From positions 4,018,501 through 4,082,500 of the forward strand of contig NZ_CP114767.1 of the NCBI RefSeq assembly GCF_027359925.1: 64,000 bases of DNA, read 5' to 3'. Under the pieces are notes generated by a model. That model was not told the origin of the DNA. It saw only the letters and a list, made by a program, of their open reading frames with translations, and ran no database searches. Within the stretch, counting starts at the first letter, position 1, and each line of letters begins with the position of its first letter. The translations under genes and the position numbers were made by a program. This stretch comes from Hymenobacter canadensis. Lineage in GTDB: Bacteria; Bacteroidota; Bacteroidia; Cytophagales; Hymenobacteraceae. Shown here one piece after another: positions 8,467 to 16,719 of this stretch.

Positions 8467-9069
8467 TCACGGTCGTTGGATTATGCAAAACCACTTTTCC
8501 CGGTTCTGTAGATTGGTATTGCGCAAAAATGCCACCAAAGGGTCCAGCTTAAGCAAAAGCGAAGTGAGCGTGAGCACCTGCCCATTGCGCAAATGCAGCT
8601 GCACGTACTCGTAGTTGCTCCAGAACAAACGCCGGGAGCTACAACGCACGTAGTCTACCCGCAGTATATCGGCGCGCTCAAACGGGCTGCGCTGGCCGTG
8701 CTCGTACACTTCCAGCAAATTCTGCTTCGGCTCGAATACCAGCGCTGTGGCGTGGTTGCGCACATAGTAATGCAGGTGCAGCAACAGCGCTGGTGTGGCA
8801 AAGCCCAGCACCAGCGCTGAAAAAGACAGCAGCAATATCAGCTCAAAGCCTGACAGGGTGCCGGCAAACAGAAAGGAAGCCAGAAACGGCAGGCCCATGC
8901 TCAGGCACAGCAGTGGCCAGAACAGCAGCGCCAGCTGCCGCCCAAACGTGACTTGGTACGTGGTGCGCTTGGTGCCAAACAGCCCCGTAAGTACCCGCAG
9001 CCCCACGAGCAGCACCAGCAGGGCCCCGCCAAATTCCAGCAGGGGCCGCAGCAGCGAAATGGTCTTCAT
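8467..9069 (-). CDS. membrane protein with C-terminal cytosolic domain, unknown function
   Basis: 200 aa. Three or four hydrophobic segments lie in about residues 8-105 (GALLVLLVGLRVL, LALLFWPLLCLSM, ELILLLSFSALVL, and HYY at the end). Residues of about 105-190 are a compact beta-rich soluble part (VFEPKQNLLEVYEHG, YVQLHLRNGQVLTLTSLLL) that looks like a PH-like (bPH) domain. Its ATG lies 6 nt after the selD stop codon, so it is probably translated with selD. No known link of this family to selenium is familiar to me. Confidence 0.6.
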   Translation of the reverse strand: MKTISLLRPLLEFGGALLVLLVGLRVLTGLFGTKRTTYQVTFGRQLALLFWPLLCLSMGLPFLASFLFAGTLSGFELILLLSFSALVLGFATPALLLHLHYYVRNHATALVFEPKQNLLEVYEHGQRSPFERADILRVDYVRCSSRRLFWSNYEYVQLHLRNGQVLTLTSLLLKLDPLVAFLRNTNLQNREKWFCIIQRP

Positions 9070-9075
9070 ACAGTA

Positions 9076-10116
9076 TTACCGAACCTGAATCCAGGGCTCG
9101 TCGGCTGTGTGGGCGCGCAGCTTGCCAAAGGGCGCCAGCGCCAGCCCATGCTGCCCGAAGACGGCTTCGACCTCGGCCCGTCCGGCTGGGTCAACGCACA
9201 CCAGCAGGCCGCCGGAGGTCTGAGGGTCGCAGAGCCAGGCCCGCTGCTCGTCGGTGATGGTGCCAATTTTGTGGCCGTAGGAATCCCAGTTGCGCACGGT
9301 GCCGCCGGGAATGGACTTCTGGGCGTAGTATTCGGCGGCTTCGGGCAGCAGGGGTACTTTGCTGAATTCGATTTCGGCCGTCAGCCCGCTGCCTTCGCAC
9401 ACCTCCGCAAGGTGGCCCAGCAGCCCGAAACCCGTGACGTCGGTCATGGCGCGTACGGCGGCCAGGCGGCCCAGGTCCTGCCCGATTTTATTGAGCTGCA
9501 TCATGCTGCGGGGCGCAATCTGCTCATGCTCGGGACGCAGGATGCCGCGTTTCTGCGCCGTCGTGAGCATGCCCACGCCCAGCGGCTTGGTCAGGTACAG
9601 CTCGCAGGCGGCGGTGGCGGTGTCGTTTTGCTTGAGGTTTTTGATGTCGAGCAAACCCGTGACGGCCAGCCCGAAAATGGGCTCGGGCGAGTCGATGCTG
9701 TGGCCGCCGGCCAGCGGAATGCCGGCTTCGGCGCAGATGCTGCGGCTGCCCTCAATCACGCGGCGGGCCACTTCCGGCGCCAGCTTATCAATGGGCCAGC
9801 CCAGCACGGCAATGGCCATGACGGGCCGCCCGCCCATGGCGTACACGTCGCTGATGGCGTTGGCCGAGGCGATGCGCCCGAAGTCGTAGGCATCGTCGAC
9901 GATGGGCATGAAGAAGTCGGTGGTGCTGATGATGGCCTGCCCGCCCCCGATGTCGTACACGGCCGCGTCGTCGCGGGAGGAGTTGCCGACGAGCAGCTTG
10001 CTGTCGTGGGGCTGCGGGATGCTGGTGTGCAGAATCTGGTCGAGGACTTTGGGCGCGATTTTGCAGCCGCAGCCGGCACCGTGGCTGTATTGGGTGAGGC
10101 GGATCTGGTCGGACAT
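9076..10116 (-). CDS. selD: selenide, water dikinase
   Basis: 346 aa from the ATG at 10116. A longer frame exists, but the sequence [18 protein letters not shown] matches the usual N-terminus. SelD makes selenophosphate from selenide and ATP. The catalytic pair is Cys16 and Lys19 in GAGCGCK; the cysteine is not replaced by selenocysteine. Other AIR-synthase-fold signatures are [38 protein letters not shown] [12 protein letters not shown] and [10 protein letters not shown]. It lies 67 nt downstream of selU, so selenophosphate is most likely spent on tRNA 2-selenouridine. Confidence 0.95.
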   Translation of the reverse strand: MSDQIRLTQYSHGAGCGCKIAPKVLDQILHTSIPQPHDSKLLVGNSSRDDAAVYDIGGGQAIISTTDFFMPIVDDAYDFGRIASANAISDVYAMGGRPVMAIAVLGWPIDKLAPEVARRVIEGSRSICAEAGIPLAGGHSIDSPEPIFGLAVTGLLDIKNLKQNDTATAACELYLTKPLGVGMLTTAQKRGILRPEHEQIAPRSMMQLNKIGQDLGRLAAVRAMTDVTGFGLLGHLAEVCEGSGLTAEIEFSKVPLLPEAAEYYAQKSIPGGTVRNWDSYGHKIGTITDEQRAWLCDPQTSGGLLVCVDPAGRAEVEAVFGQHGLALAPFGKLRAHTADEPWIQVR

Positions 10117-10183
10117 ATCGTTGGAGAGTGGTTGCGCGCAGGGTATCGCAGAAAAACGGCCACCGCGAAGCGCTACGTGAGAA

Positions 10184-11197
10184 TTACAGGGAAGAAGCGG
10201 CCCGCAGCACCAGCTCGGCATTTATGGCTGGGTCGCAGGTGTCGGACGGGACGCGGAGCGGATTGCGGCTGCCGAGGCTGTGGGTGTACGTCTTGTCGTA
10301 GTAGTCGAGCACGAGGCTGACCATTTTTTCCATGTCGTCTTCGGCAATGGCGGCCAGCGCCTCTTTGGTGGCCAGACCACCGAGGCGTTTGCGGATGCGC
10401 AGAATGGAGGTGGCCAGCGCGCCGGCGTCTTCGCGGCCATACTCGGCGGCCAGCTTCTGTACCCGCACGGCCCGCGGGATTTCCAGCAGCACCAACGGCG
10501 CGGTCTGCATCTGGGCAAAGAAGGGCGGCGGCACGTGCATGCTGCCGATGGTGCGGCTCTCGTCTTCCACCCACACCGATGCACTGACCGGCAACTCGGC
10601 CAGCAGCCAGGCCAGCTCGTTCTCGAACTGCTCCTGCGTAGGCTGGGCTGGCTGGCCGATGCTGCCAAAGGCCGAGCCTTTGTGATGGGCCAGGCCTTCG
10701 AGGTCGAGCAGGGGCTGCTGGCGGCGGGCCAGCTCGTGCAGCACATCGGTTTTGCCGGAGCCGGTGAGGCCGCCCAGCACCAGCAGCGGCCGGGGCTGCG
10801 CAAACTCGGCCAGTGCGAAGTGGCGGTAGTCCTTGTAGCCTTTGTCGAGAAGCTGCACCTGGAAACCGGCCAGTTCCAGTAGCCACTGCACGGCTCCGCT
10901 GCGCATACCGCCGCGCCAGCAATGCACCCGGATCTGCTTGGCCGGAGCCAGCTTCTGGGCCAGTTGCACCATCCGGCTCATCTTGGGCCCAAACATATCC
11001 AGGCCCAGCAGCACCGCTTTGTCGGGGTTCACCTGTTTGTAGGTGGTGCCGATGCGGGCCCGCTCCTCGTCGGAAAACAGCGGAAAGCTCACCGCCCCCG
11101 GAATGTGGCCCTGGGCATATTCCAGCGGGGCCCGCACGTCAAGCAAGGGAATATCGGGAGAGGTGTGCAGGAAATCCTGAAGGGAAAGACGAGGCAT
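10184..11197 (-). CDS. selU: tRNA 2-selenouridine synthase
   Basis: 337 aa. The N-terminal rhodanese domain has its cysteine in HCWRGGMRS (Cys93). A P-loop follows at 142-150 (GGLTGSGKT). This pairing is diagnostic of SelU (MnmH/YbbB), which replaces sulfur by selenium in 2-thiouridine at tRNA position 34 using selenophosphate. The gene is directly upstream of selD. The start codon touches one arm of an inverted repeat at 11198-11304, so the leader of this gene lies wholly within that repeat. Confidence 0.94.
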   Translation of the reverse strand: MPRLSLQDFLHTSPDIPLLDVRAPLEYAQGHIPGAVSFPLFSDEERARIGTTYKQVNPDKAVLLGLDMFGPKMSRMVQLAQKLAPAKQIRVHCWRGGMRSGAVQWLLELAGFQVQLLDKGYKDYRHFALAEFAQPRPLLVLGGLTGSGKTDVLHELARRQQPLLDLEGLAHHKGSAFGSIGQPAQPTQEQFENELAWLLAELPVSASVWVEDESRTIGSMHVPPPFFAQMQTAPLVLLEIPRAVRVQKLAAEYGREDAGALATSILRIRKRLGGLATKEALAAIAEDDMEKMVSLVLDYYDKTYTHSLGSRNPLRVPSDTCDPAINAELVLRAASSL

Positions 11198-11304
11198 GTA
11201 GCATAAGCTTCAGCTTGTGCCGACAGCCAGACGAGGCGGCGGGGGCGAAGCGTGAAATGAAAAATAGGAAAGCGGTGGGCGGCACAGGCTAAAGCCTATG
11301 CTAC
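11198..11304. repeat. long intergenic inverted repeat (family B, copy 1)
   Basis: The arms 11198-11221 and 11281-11304 mirror each other with 3 differences in 24. The consensus is GTAGCATAGGCTTTAGCCTG followed by TGCC. The 59-bp centre is unrelated to that of copy 2 (46551-46690). The element fills the gap between two minus-strand genes, pdxJ and selU. Confidence 0.85.
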
Positions 11305-11305
11305 A

Positions 11306-12019
11306 CTACGCCAATTGCCGCCGGTACAGCTGAATCGTGTTTTCAAGGCCCAGATACAGGGCGTCGCAGACCAGGGCGTGCCCGATGCTTACTTCGGCCA
11401 GGCCCGGCAGGTTTTGCTTGAGGTAGGCCAGGTTATCGAGGTCGAGGTCGTGGCCGGCGTTGAGGCCTAGGCCGAGCTGTTGGGCCATGTCGGCGGCGGC
11501 GCGGTAGGGGAGCAGGGCGGCTTCCCGGTCGTGGTGGTAGCGGCGGGCGTAGTCTTCGGTGTAGAGCTCAATCCGGTCGGTGCCGGTGGCTACGGCGGCT
11601 TTCACCATCTCGGGGCTGGGGTCGAGGAAAATGCTTACCCGGCAGCCTAGTGCCTTCAACTCCTGTACCACGCCAATCAGGAAAATCTGGTGTCGCACCG
11701 TGTCCCAGCCGGCGTTGGAGGTAATGGCGTCGGGCGCGTCGGGCACCAACGTCACCTGCTCGGGGCGCACTTCGCGCACGAGGTCCAGGAAATCAGGCGT
11801 GGGGTTGCCTTCCACGTTCAACTCGGTGGTCACCACGGCCTTCAGGTCGCGCACGTCCTGGTAGCGGATGTGGCGCTCGTCGGGGCGCGGATGCACCGTA
11901 ATGCCCTGCGCGCCGAACCGCTCACAGTCGCGGGCCACCTGCAGCAAGTCGGGGCGGTTGTGGCCGCGGGCGTTCCGCAGGGTGGCTATTTTGTTGATAT
12001 TTACGCTAAGCTTGGTCAT
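11306..12019 (-). CDS. pdxJ: pyridoxine 5'-phosphate synthase
   Basis: 237 aa, the usual length. PdxJ condenses 1-deoxyxylulose 5-phosphate with 3-amino-1-hydroxyacetone phosphate in vitamin B6 synthesis. The signatures are [34 protein letters not shown] (catalytic His/Arg region), [25 protein letters not shown] and [13 protein letters not shown]. Only 1 nt separates its stop from the inverted repeat downstream. A -7 box lies at 12057-12064. Confidence 0.95.
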   Translation of the reverse strand: MTKLSVNINKIATLRNARGHNRPDLLQVARDCERFGAQGITVHPRPDERHIRYQDVRDLKAVVTTELNVEGNPTPDFLDLVREVRPEQVTLVPDAPDAITSNAGWDTVRHQIFLIGVVQELKALGCRVSIFLDPSPEMVKAAVATGTDRIELYTEDYARRYHHDREAALLPYRAAADMAQQLGLGLNAGHDLDLDNLAYLKQNLPGLAEVSIGHALVCDALYLGLENTIQLYRRQLA

Positions 12020-12056
12020 GCTGATCAGCTGGCTTGGGAGTGGCAGGGCAGAAAGT

Positions 12057-12064
12057 CAAAGATA
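12057..12064 (-). promoter_or_regulatory. -7 element of pdxJ
   Basis: The minus strand reads TATCTTTG, an exact TAnnTTTG box, giving a leader of roughly 30 nt. Confidence 0.45.
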
Positions 12065-12102
12065 CACCCCCCAAACCACGTACTCCTTTTTCTGTTGCCA
12101 TC

Positions 12103-13128
12103 ATGCCGCATTCCCCCGCAGTGAGTTTTCGTCCGGCGCTGCTGTTTGGTGGCCTGCTGATGCTGGCGCTGCTGGCCGAATACGCCGTCATCCAGCACCC
12201 TGCCTTCCGGCTGCGGCCCGAGCTGCCGGCGGCCGTTGCGCTGGATCTGCTGGTGGGCATCCCGCTGCTGTTTTATTTTCTGGTGGTGCGCCGCTACCGG
12301 CTGCCCGCTACCACGGTCGGGGCTGTGTTCAGCGCCATGCTGGCCGTGGGCTTCTGGCTGGTGCCGGCGGGCCAGCAGCAGTACCTGCAGTGGGGCCGCC
12401 ACCTGCTGGTGCTGCCCGAAGGCCTGGCCGTGGTGATGATGGCCGTCAATATCCGCCGCCTCCTGCGCGCTTACACCCAGGCCGCCCAACACAGCGCCGA
12501 CTTCCTGGACAACCTGCACGCGGCCTTCACGGCGGTGTTTCAGCGGCCGTGGGCGCCGCTGGTGTCTGAGCTAGCCATGTTCCGGTACGCGCTACTGAGC
12601 TGGCGCGCCCGGCCCGAAGTACAGCCGGGGCAGCAGGCCTTCAGCACCAGCCGCGAATCGGGCTTCCGGGCGCTGCTGCTTGCGGTGGCGGGCGTATCGG
12701 TGGTGGAAATGGTGGTGGCGCACCTGCTGCTGAGCCGCTGGAATGCCACGGCGGCGTTGGTGGCGCTGCTGCTGAGCGCCTACACGCTGCTGTTTCTGCT
12801 GGCCCACCTGCGGGCCGTGCCGCTGCGCCCCGTGCTGCTGGACGGGGGGCGCTTGGTTGTCCGTACGGGCTTCGTGTGGCGGCTGGAGGTGCCGGCCGAA
12901 GCAGTGCTGCGCCTGCAGCTGCTGCAGGACACGCCCACGCCAAGGCGGCATCTGCTCAACCTCGCCAAGCCGCTGCTGACCGCGCCCAACGTGCTGCTCA
13001 CCTTCAGCCAGCCCGTAGCAGTGGCGGGCCTGTATGGGCTGCGGCGCACCGTGTGGCAGGTAGCGCTGTATGTGGATGACCGGGCGGCGTTTGCGCGGCA
13101 GCTGCAGGCTGCCACCCGCGCCGGTTAG
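12103..13128 (+). CDS. polytopic membrane protein, unknown function
   Basis: 341 aa from the ATG at 12103; an in-frame start at 12034 would precede the pdxJ leader and is less likely. Hydrophobic segments are visible at about residues 9-28, 42-60, 66-85 and 92-115 (LVLPEGLAVVMMAV), and again at about 190-235 (LLLAVAGVSVVEMVV, ALVALLLSAYTLLFLL). The C-terminal ~90 residues are soluble and beta-rich (GGRLVVRTGFVWRLEV). I do not recognise a family. It is divergent from pdxJ. Confidence 0.6.
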   Translation: MPHSPAVSFRPALLFGGLLMLALLAEYAVIQHPAFRLRPELPAAVALDLLVGIPLLFYFLVVRRYRLPATTVGAVFSAMLAVGFWLVPAGQQQYLQWGRHLLVLPEGLAVVMMAVNIRRLLRAYTQAAQHSADFLDNLHAAFTAVFQRPWAPLVSELAMFRYALLSWRARPEVQPGQQAFSTSRESGFRALLLAVAGVSVVEMVVAHLLLSRWNATAALVALLLSAYTLLFLLAHLRAVPLRPVLLDGGRLVVRTGFVWRLEVPAEAVLRLQLLQDTPTPRRHLLNLAKPLLTAPNVLLTFSQPVAVAGLYGLRRTVWQVALYVDDRAAFARQLQAATRAG

Positions 13129-13159
13129 CCGTATACGCTCCGGCTAGCGCCAAAAACCG

Positions 13160-13167
13160 TAATCTTG
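13160..13167 (+). promoter_or_regulatory. probable -7 element of the yqeY-like gene
   Basis: TAATCTTG differs from TAnnTTTG at one position. It lies 20 bp ahead of the ATG at 13188. Confidence 0.3.
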
Positions 13168-13187
13168 CACCTCATTTCCCCTGAACT

Positions 13188-13652
13188 ATGGCTCTCAAAG
13201 AAACCATCGACGCCGACATCAAAAAGGCCATGTTGGCCAAGAATAAAGTCCGTCTGACCACGCTGCGCAGCATCAAGTCGCAGATTCTGCTGGCCGAAAC
13301 GGCCGAAGGCCAGCACGGCGCTGCCCTCACGCCCGATGCCGAAATCAAGCTTCTGACCAAGCAGGCCAAGCAGCGCCGCGAAGCAGCCGAAACCTACAAC
13401 AAGCAGTTCCGCTCCGACCTCGAAGAAGTGGAGCTCAACGAGCTGGCCATCATCGAGGAATACCTGCCCCAGCAGCTCTCCGAGGCTGATATCGTGGAGC
13501 GCATCGTGGCCATCATCCAGCGCGTAGGCGCCACCGGCCCTTCCGACCTGGGCAAGGTGATGGGTGCCGCCGCCCGCGAGATGGCCGGCCAGGCCGATGG
13601 CCGCGTGATTTCGCAGGTGGTCAGCAACCTGCTGAATAACACGAATTTGTAG
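13188..13652 (+). CDS. GatB/YqeY domain-containing protein
   Basis: 154 aa. The whole protein is one YqeY domain: MALKETIDADIKKAMLAKNK, LRSIKSQIL, KQAKQRREAAETY, EEYLPQQLSEADI and a final GxVMGAAAREMAGQADGR segment. The domain is shared with the tail of GatB, the amidotransferase that forms Gln-tRNA, and is thought to bind tRNA or aid aminoacyl-tRNA processing. Its exact role as a stand-alone protein is unresolved. Confidence 0.9.
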   Translation: MALKETIDADIKKAMLAKNKVRLTTLRSIKSQILLAETAEGQHGAALTPDAEIKLLTKQAKQRREAAETYNKQFRSDLEEVELNELAIIEEYLPQQLSEADIVERIVAIIQRVGATGPSDLGKVMGAAAREMAGQADGRVISQVVSNLLNNTNL

Positions 13653-13665
13653 TAGAGTAATCGGA

Positions 13666-13768
13666 AAATACTGTCATCCTGAGCTTGCGAAGGACCTTAC
13701 CACGGTTGACGCTGACATTGTCGTGCTGCCGTAATGAGGTCCTTCGCAAGCTCAGGATGACAGTATTT
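13666..13768. repeat. long intergenic inverted repeat (family A, complete)
   Basis: Perfect 32-bp arms (13666-13697 and 13737-13768) flank a 39-bp centre. The arm core CTGTCATCCTGAGCTTGCGA is shared with 4698-4727 and, in diverged form (GTCATGCTGAGCTTGCCGAA), with 55313-55405. It separates two plus-strand genes and leaves only 20 bp before the cvpA start. Confidence 0.92.
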
Positions 13769-13788
13769 CCTCTAAGCCTCCTTCCACA

Positions 13789-14310
13789 ATGTCCGCTTTC
13801 GATATTCTGCTGCTGATTCCGCTGGCGGTGGGTGCCGTGAAGGGCTTCCGGCGGGGGCTGGTGCTGGAAGTAGCGTCGTTGTTGGCCTTCGTGCTGGGGG
13901 CTATCGGCGGGCTGGTGCTGCTCAACGATGCCATTCCGCTGGTGCGGCACTATGTGGGGGAGGCCTTTGGGCTGCTGCCGCTGGTGTCGTTTCTGCTGGT
14001 TTTCGTGGCCATTGTGTGGGGCGTGCACTTGCTGGGCGGCTTCATCAAAACGGCCGTGCACCTAACGCCGCTAGGCGTACTCGACAACTTGGGCGGCGGG
14101 CTGGCTGGCGTGCTGAAGTGGGTGCTGGGCCTTAGCCTGCTGCTGCACGGCGTGGGCATGGCCGGGCTACAGCTCATTTCGCCTACGCTCGTGGCCGACT
14201 CGCAGGTGCTGCCTTTTGTGCGCCAGGCCACCCCGCTGGCGCTGGAAATTGTGGGGTTCGTAATGCCCTTCGCCAGCACGCTGCTCGATAAGCTGAAAAC
14301 GGTGTTTTGA
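13789..14310 (+). CDS. CvpA family protein
   Basis: 173 aa with four hydrophobic helices. The start FDILLLIPLAVGAVKGFRRG is the classic CvpA N-terminus, and GGFIKTAVHLTPLGVLDNLGG the second conserved block. CvpA proteins are inner-membrane proteins linked to colicin V production and envelope stress survival in E. coli; the molecular function is not settled. Confidence 0.88.
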   Translation: MSAFDILLLIPLAVGAVKGFRRGLVLEVASLLAFVLGAIGGLVLLNDAIPLVRHYVGEAFGLLPLVSFLLVFVAIVWGVHLLGGFIKTAVHLTPLGVLDNLGGGLAGVLKWVLGLSLLLHGVGMAGLQLISPTLVADSQVLPFVRQATPLALEIVGFVMPFASTLLDKLKTVF

Positions 14311-14311
14311 A

Positions 14312-14400
14312 CGGTTGAATGGCTGCATTGTTGAATGGCGGGCCGTTCTGTGAGCAGCTATTTACTCATTCGCCAATCCAACCAGTTAACAATTCAGCCA
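14312..14400. repeat. imperfect intergenic inverted repeat
   Basis: GAATGGCTGCATTGTTGAATG near 14317-14337 mirrors CAGTTAACAATTCAGCCACTC at about 14382-14402 with roughly 4-5 mismatches. It fills the gap between cvpA and the amidotransferase gene. It resembles the other elements in layout but not in sequence. Confidence 0.5.
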
Positions 14401-14408
14401 CTCACCCC

Positions 14409-15026
14409 ATGCGCCTGCTGCTGCTCGACAACTTCGACTCGTTCACCTACAACCTGCTGGACTACTTCCGGCAGCTGGGGTGCGAGGTAGACGTGGTGCG
14501 CAACGACGTACCGGCTGCTACCCTGCAGGAGCGGCAGTTTGATGCGCTGGTGTTGTCGCCGGGGCCGGGCACGCCGGCGGCGGCCGGCAATATGCCGGCC
14601 GTGCTGGCCTACTGGCACCAGCGGGTGCCGGTGCTGGGCGTGTGCCTGGGGCATCAGGCGCTGGGAGAATTTTTCGGGGCCACGCTCAGCCGCGCCGCCC
14701 GGCCCATGCACGGCAAAGTCACGGAGCTGGACGTGGATACCACCGATCCGCTGTTCCGGGATTTGCCGGCCCGGCTGCCCGTCACACGCTACCACTCGCT
14801 GATAGTGAACAACCTGCCGCCCACCCTGCGCCCGCTGGCGTACACGGCCGACGAAAACCGCGAAATCATGGCCCTGCGCCATACCACGCTGCCGCTGGTA
14901 GGCGTTCAGTTTCACCCCGAAGCGCTGCTGACCCCGCACGGCCTGGCCATGCTGCGCAATTGGGTTCGGTATTGTATCATTGTAGAAGAGGGCCGGCCGG
15001 CTACTGCCGGGCCGACTTTCGCCTGA
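14409..15026 (+). CDS. glutamine amidotransferase, anthranilate/aminodeoxychorismate synthase component II
   Basis: 205 aa from the ATG at 14409, where LLLLDNFDSFTYNL begins as in all TrpG/PabA proteins; the longer frame upstream is repeat sequence. Class I amidotransferase triad: Cys79 in GVCLGHQALGE, then His and Glu in GVQFHPEAL. It supplies ammonia to chorismate for tryptophan or folate synthesis. No TrpE/PabB is adjacent, so which pathway is served cannot be told; many bacteria use one such subunit for both. The next gene starts 4 nt downstream. Confidence 0.9.
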   Translation: MRLLLLDNFDSFTYNLLDYFRQLGCEVDVVRNDVPAATLQERQFDALVLSPGPGTPAAAGNMPAVLAYWHQRVPVLGVCLGHQALGEFFGATLSRAARPMHGKVTELDVDTTDPLFRDLPARLPVTRYHSLIVNNLPPTLRPLAYTADENREIMALRHTTLPLVGVQFHPEALLTPHGLAMLRNWVRYCIIVEEGRPATAGPTFA

Positions 15027-15030
15027 GCAC

Positions 15031-15807
15031 ATGGAATTGCAGATCAAACAACGCGGAGAGTTTCAGTACGTGGATGAAGGCACCGGCCCGGTGCTGCTGT
15101 TGCTGCATGGCCTTTTCGGCGCCCTCAGCAACTGGCAGGACGTCGTCAGCGAGTTCAGCCAGGACCATCGGGTCATTATTCCGCTGCTGCCCATTTATGA
15201 GATGCCCCTGACCCAGGCCGGCGTGCCCGGCCTGGTGAAGTATGTGGAAAGCTTTGTGCACGCCATCGGCCTTTCCGAGGCCTGCACGGTGCTGGGCAAC
15301 TCGCTGGGCGGCCACGTAGGGCTGGAATACACGCTGCGCAACCCCACCCGCGTGGCGCGGCTGGTGCTCACCGGCAGCAGTGGCCTCTTCGAGGATGGCA
15401 TGGGCGGCTCGTTTCCGAAGCGTGGCAACTACGCTTACGTGCAGGAAAAAGTGGCCTACACCTTCTACAACCCCGCCGTGGCGACCCGCGAGCTGGTGGA
15501 TGAAGTGTTTGATGTCACCAATTCCAATGCCAAGTGCCTGCGCATCATCAGTATTGCCCGCTCGGCGCAGCGCCACAACCTGGGCAAGGAGCTGGGTAAG
15601 ATTGCCGTGCCGACGCTGCTGGTCTGGGGCCTCAATGACACCATCACCCCGCCGCTGGTCGCCCACGACTTCAACCGCCTTATCCCTCATTCCGAGCTGC
15701 GTTTCCTCGACCACTGCGGCCACGCCCCCATGATGGAGCGCCCGCAGGAATTCAACGTGCTGCTCCGCCAATTCCTGCAACGCACCACCCTGGTAGCCGT
15801 TTCATAG
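15031..15807 (+). CDS. alpha/beta fold hydrolase
   Basis: 258 aa. HGLFGALSNWQ oxyanion loop, nucleophile elbow GNSLGGHVG (Ser91), acid Asp in WGLNDTITPP, and final HCGHAPMMERPQEF with the catalytic His. It resembles the meta-cleavage-product/2-hydroxymuconate hydrolase-like branch, but the substrate cannot be assigned. It starts 4 nt after the amidotransferase stop codon, so the two are co-transcribed. Confidence 0.82.
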   Translation: MELQIKQRGEFQYVDEGTGPVLLLLHGLFGALSNWQDVVSEFSQDHRVIIPLLPIYEMPLTQAGVPGLVKYVESFVHAIGLSEACTVLGNSLGGHVGLEYTLRNPTRVARLVLTGSSGLFEDGMGGSFPKRGNYAYVQEKVAYTFYNPAVATRELVDEVFDVTNSNAKCLRIISIARSAQRHNLGKELGKIAVPTLLVWGLNDTITPPLVAHDFNRLIPHSELRFLDHCGHAPMMERPQEFNVLLRQFLQRTTLVAVS

Positions 15808-16021
15808 CAGGCCGGCGGCCGCCCTCGGGAGGGTGCTGGTATCTGTTGCCGCTCTGGCTGGCTGTTATGGCCTTGCGCCGGGTAAAACTTTTTGCGGCCA
15901 ACCGCGCTTGCTACAGGCCAACGCGGCCCGCTTTTCGTACCTTATTTGCCGATCACCGTGTTGCAGAGCTGCCCGCCGTGCAGGTTAGGCCACTGCTCCT
16001 CACTTCCCATCACTTCCGCCG

Positions 16022-16708
16022 ATGCATTCCATGATTGCTGAAGAACTGCTCAACCAGATGATTCCGCCCCTGAAGGTGTCGGACACCGTTGGGAAAGCGG
16101 CCAAGTGGCTGGAGGAATTCCACGTAGGCCAGCTGCCCGTCCTCGACAACCGTCAATACCGCGGCCTGGTCACGGAAGCCGACCTGCTGGACTTTGAGTT
16201 GGCCGATGACAGTGGTCAGCTGCTGGCGGGCCTGCCGCTGGGCTACGCCGACGTGCATGTGCAGCACGATCAGCATTTCTACAGCATCATGGAAGTGGCC
16301 ATTCAGAACAAGGTGCAGCTGGTACCAGTGCTGAATAAGGAGCGCGAATACTTGGGCGTAGTCACTATAAGTGACACGCTAGCTGCTTTTGGCCAGCCGC
16401 CCATTGCGGCCGGGCAGGGAGCCGTGCTGGTTCTGTCGATGGAAGAGCGCGACTATTCATTGGCCACTATCAGCCGCTACATCGAAGAGAACGGCTCCAA
16501 AGTCCTGAGTGCCCACGTCGCACAGGACGAGCATGATTCCTATCGTATCCGCCTCACCATCAAGGTAAACACGCCCAGCCTGACAAGGATTGTAGCTACG
16601 CTGGAGCGTTTTGGCTACGCCATCACGGCCCAGTTTAGCGGGGTAGGGGAGCTGGGGGAAAACGAGCAGGAGCGCTATGATGCGCTGCTCAAGTACCTGA
16701 GTCTGTAA
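16022..16708 (+). CDS. CBS domain pair protein
   Basis: 228 aa. Residues of about 5-130 form a CBS pair: NQMIPPLKVSDTVGKAAKWL with FHVGQLPVLDNRQYRGLVTEADLL, then a second half ending VPVLNKEREYLGVVTISDTL. CBS pairs bind adenosine nucleotides and switch partner activity. Residues of about 140-215 look like an ACT-type ligand domain (LVLSMEERDYSLATISRYIE). In Bacteroidota such a gene is regularly found just ahead of nadK. The next gene begins 11 nt downstream. Confidence 0.85.
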   Translation: MHSMIAEELLNQMIPPLKVSDTVGKAAKWLEEFHVGQLPVLDNRQYRGLVTEADLLDFELADDSGQLLAGLPLGYADVHVQHDQHFYSIMEVAIQNKVQLVPVLNKEREYLGVVTISDTLAAFGQPPIAAGQGAVLVLSMEERDYSLATISRYIEENGSKVLSAHVAQDEHDSYRIRLTIKVNTPSLTRIVATLERFGYAITAQFSGVGELGENEQERYDALLKYLSL

Positions 16709-16719
16709 GTGCTGGCCTG

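Noticed and set aside
9076..10221. Longer selD starting at 10221
   Set aside because: The extra 35 residues do not resemble the family, and they overlap the selU end. [18 protein letters not shown] is the standard N-terminus.
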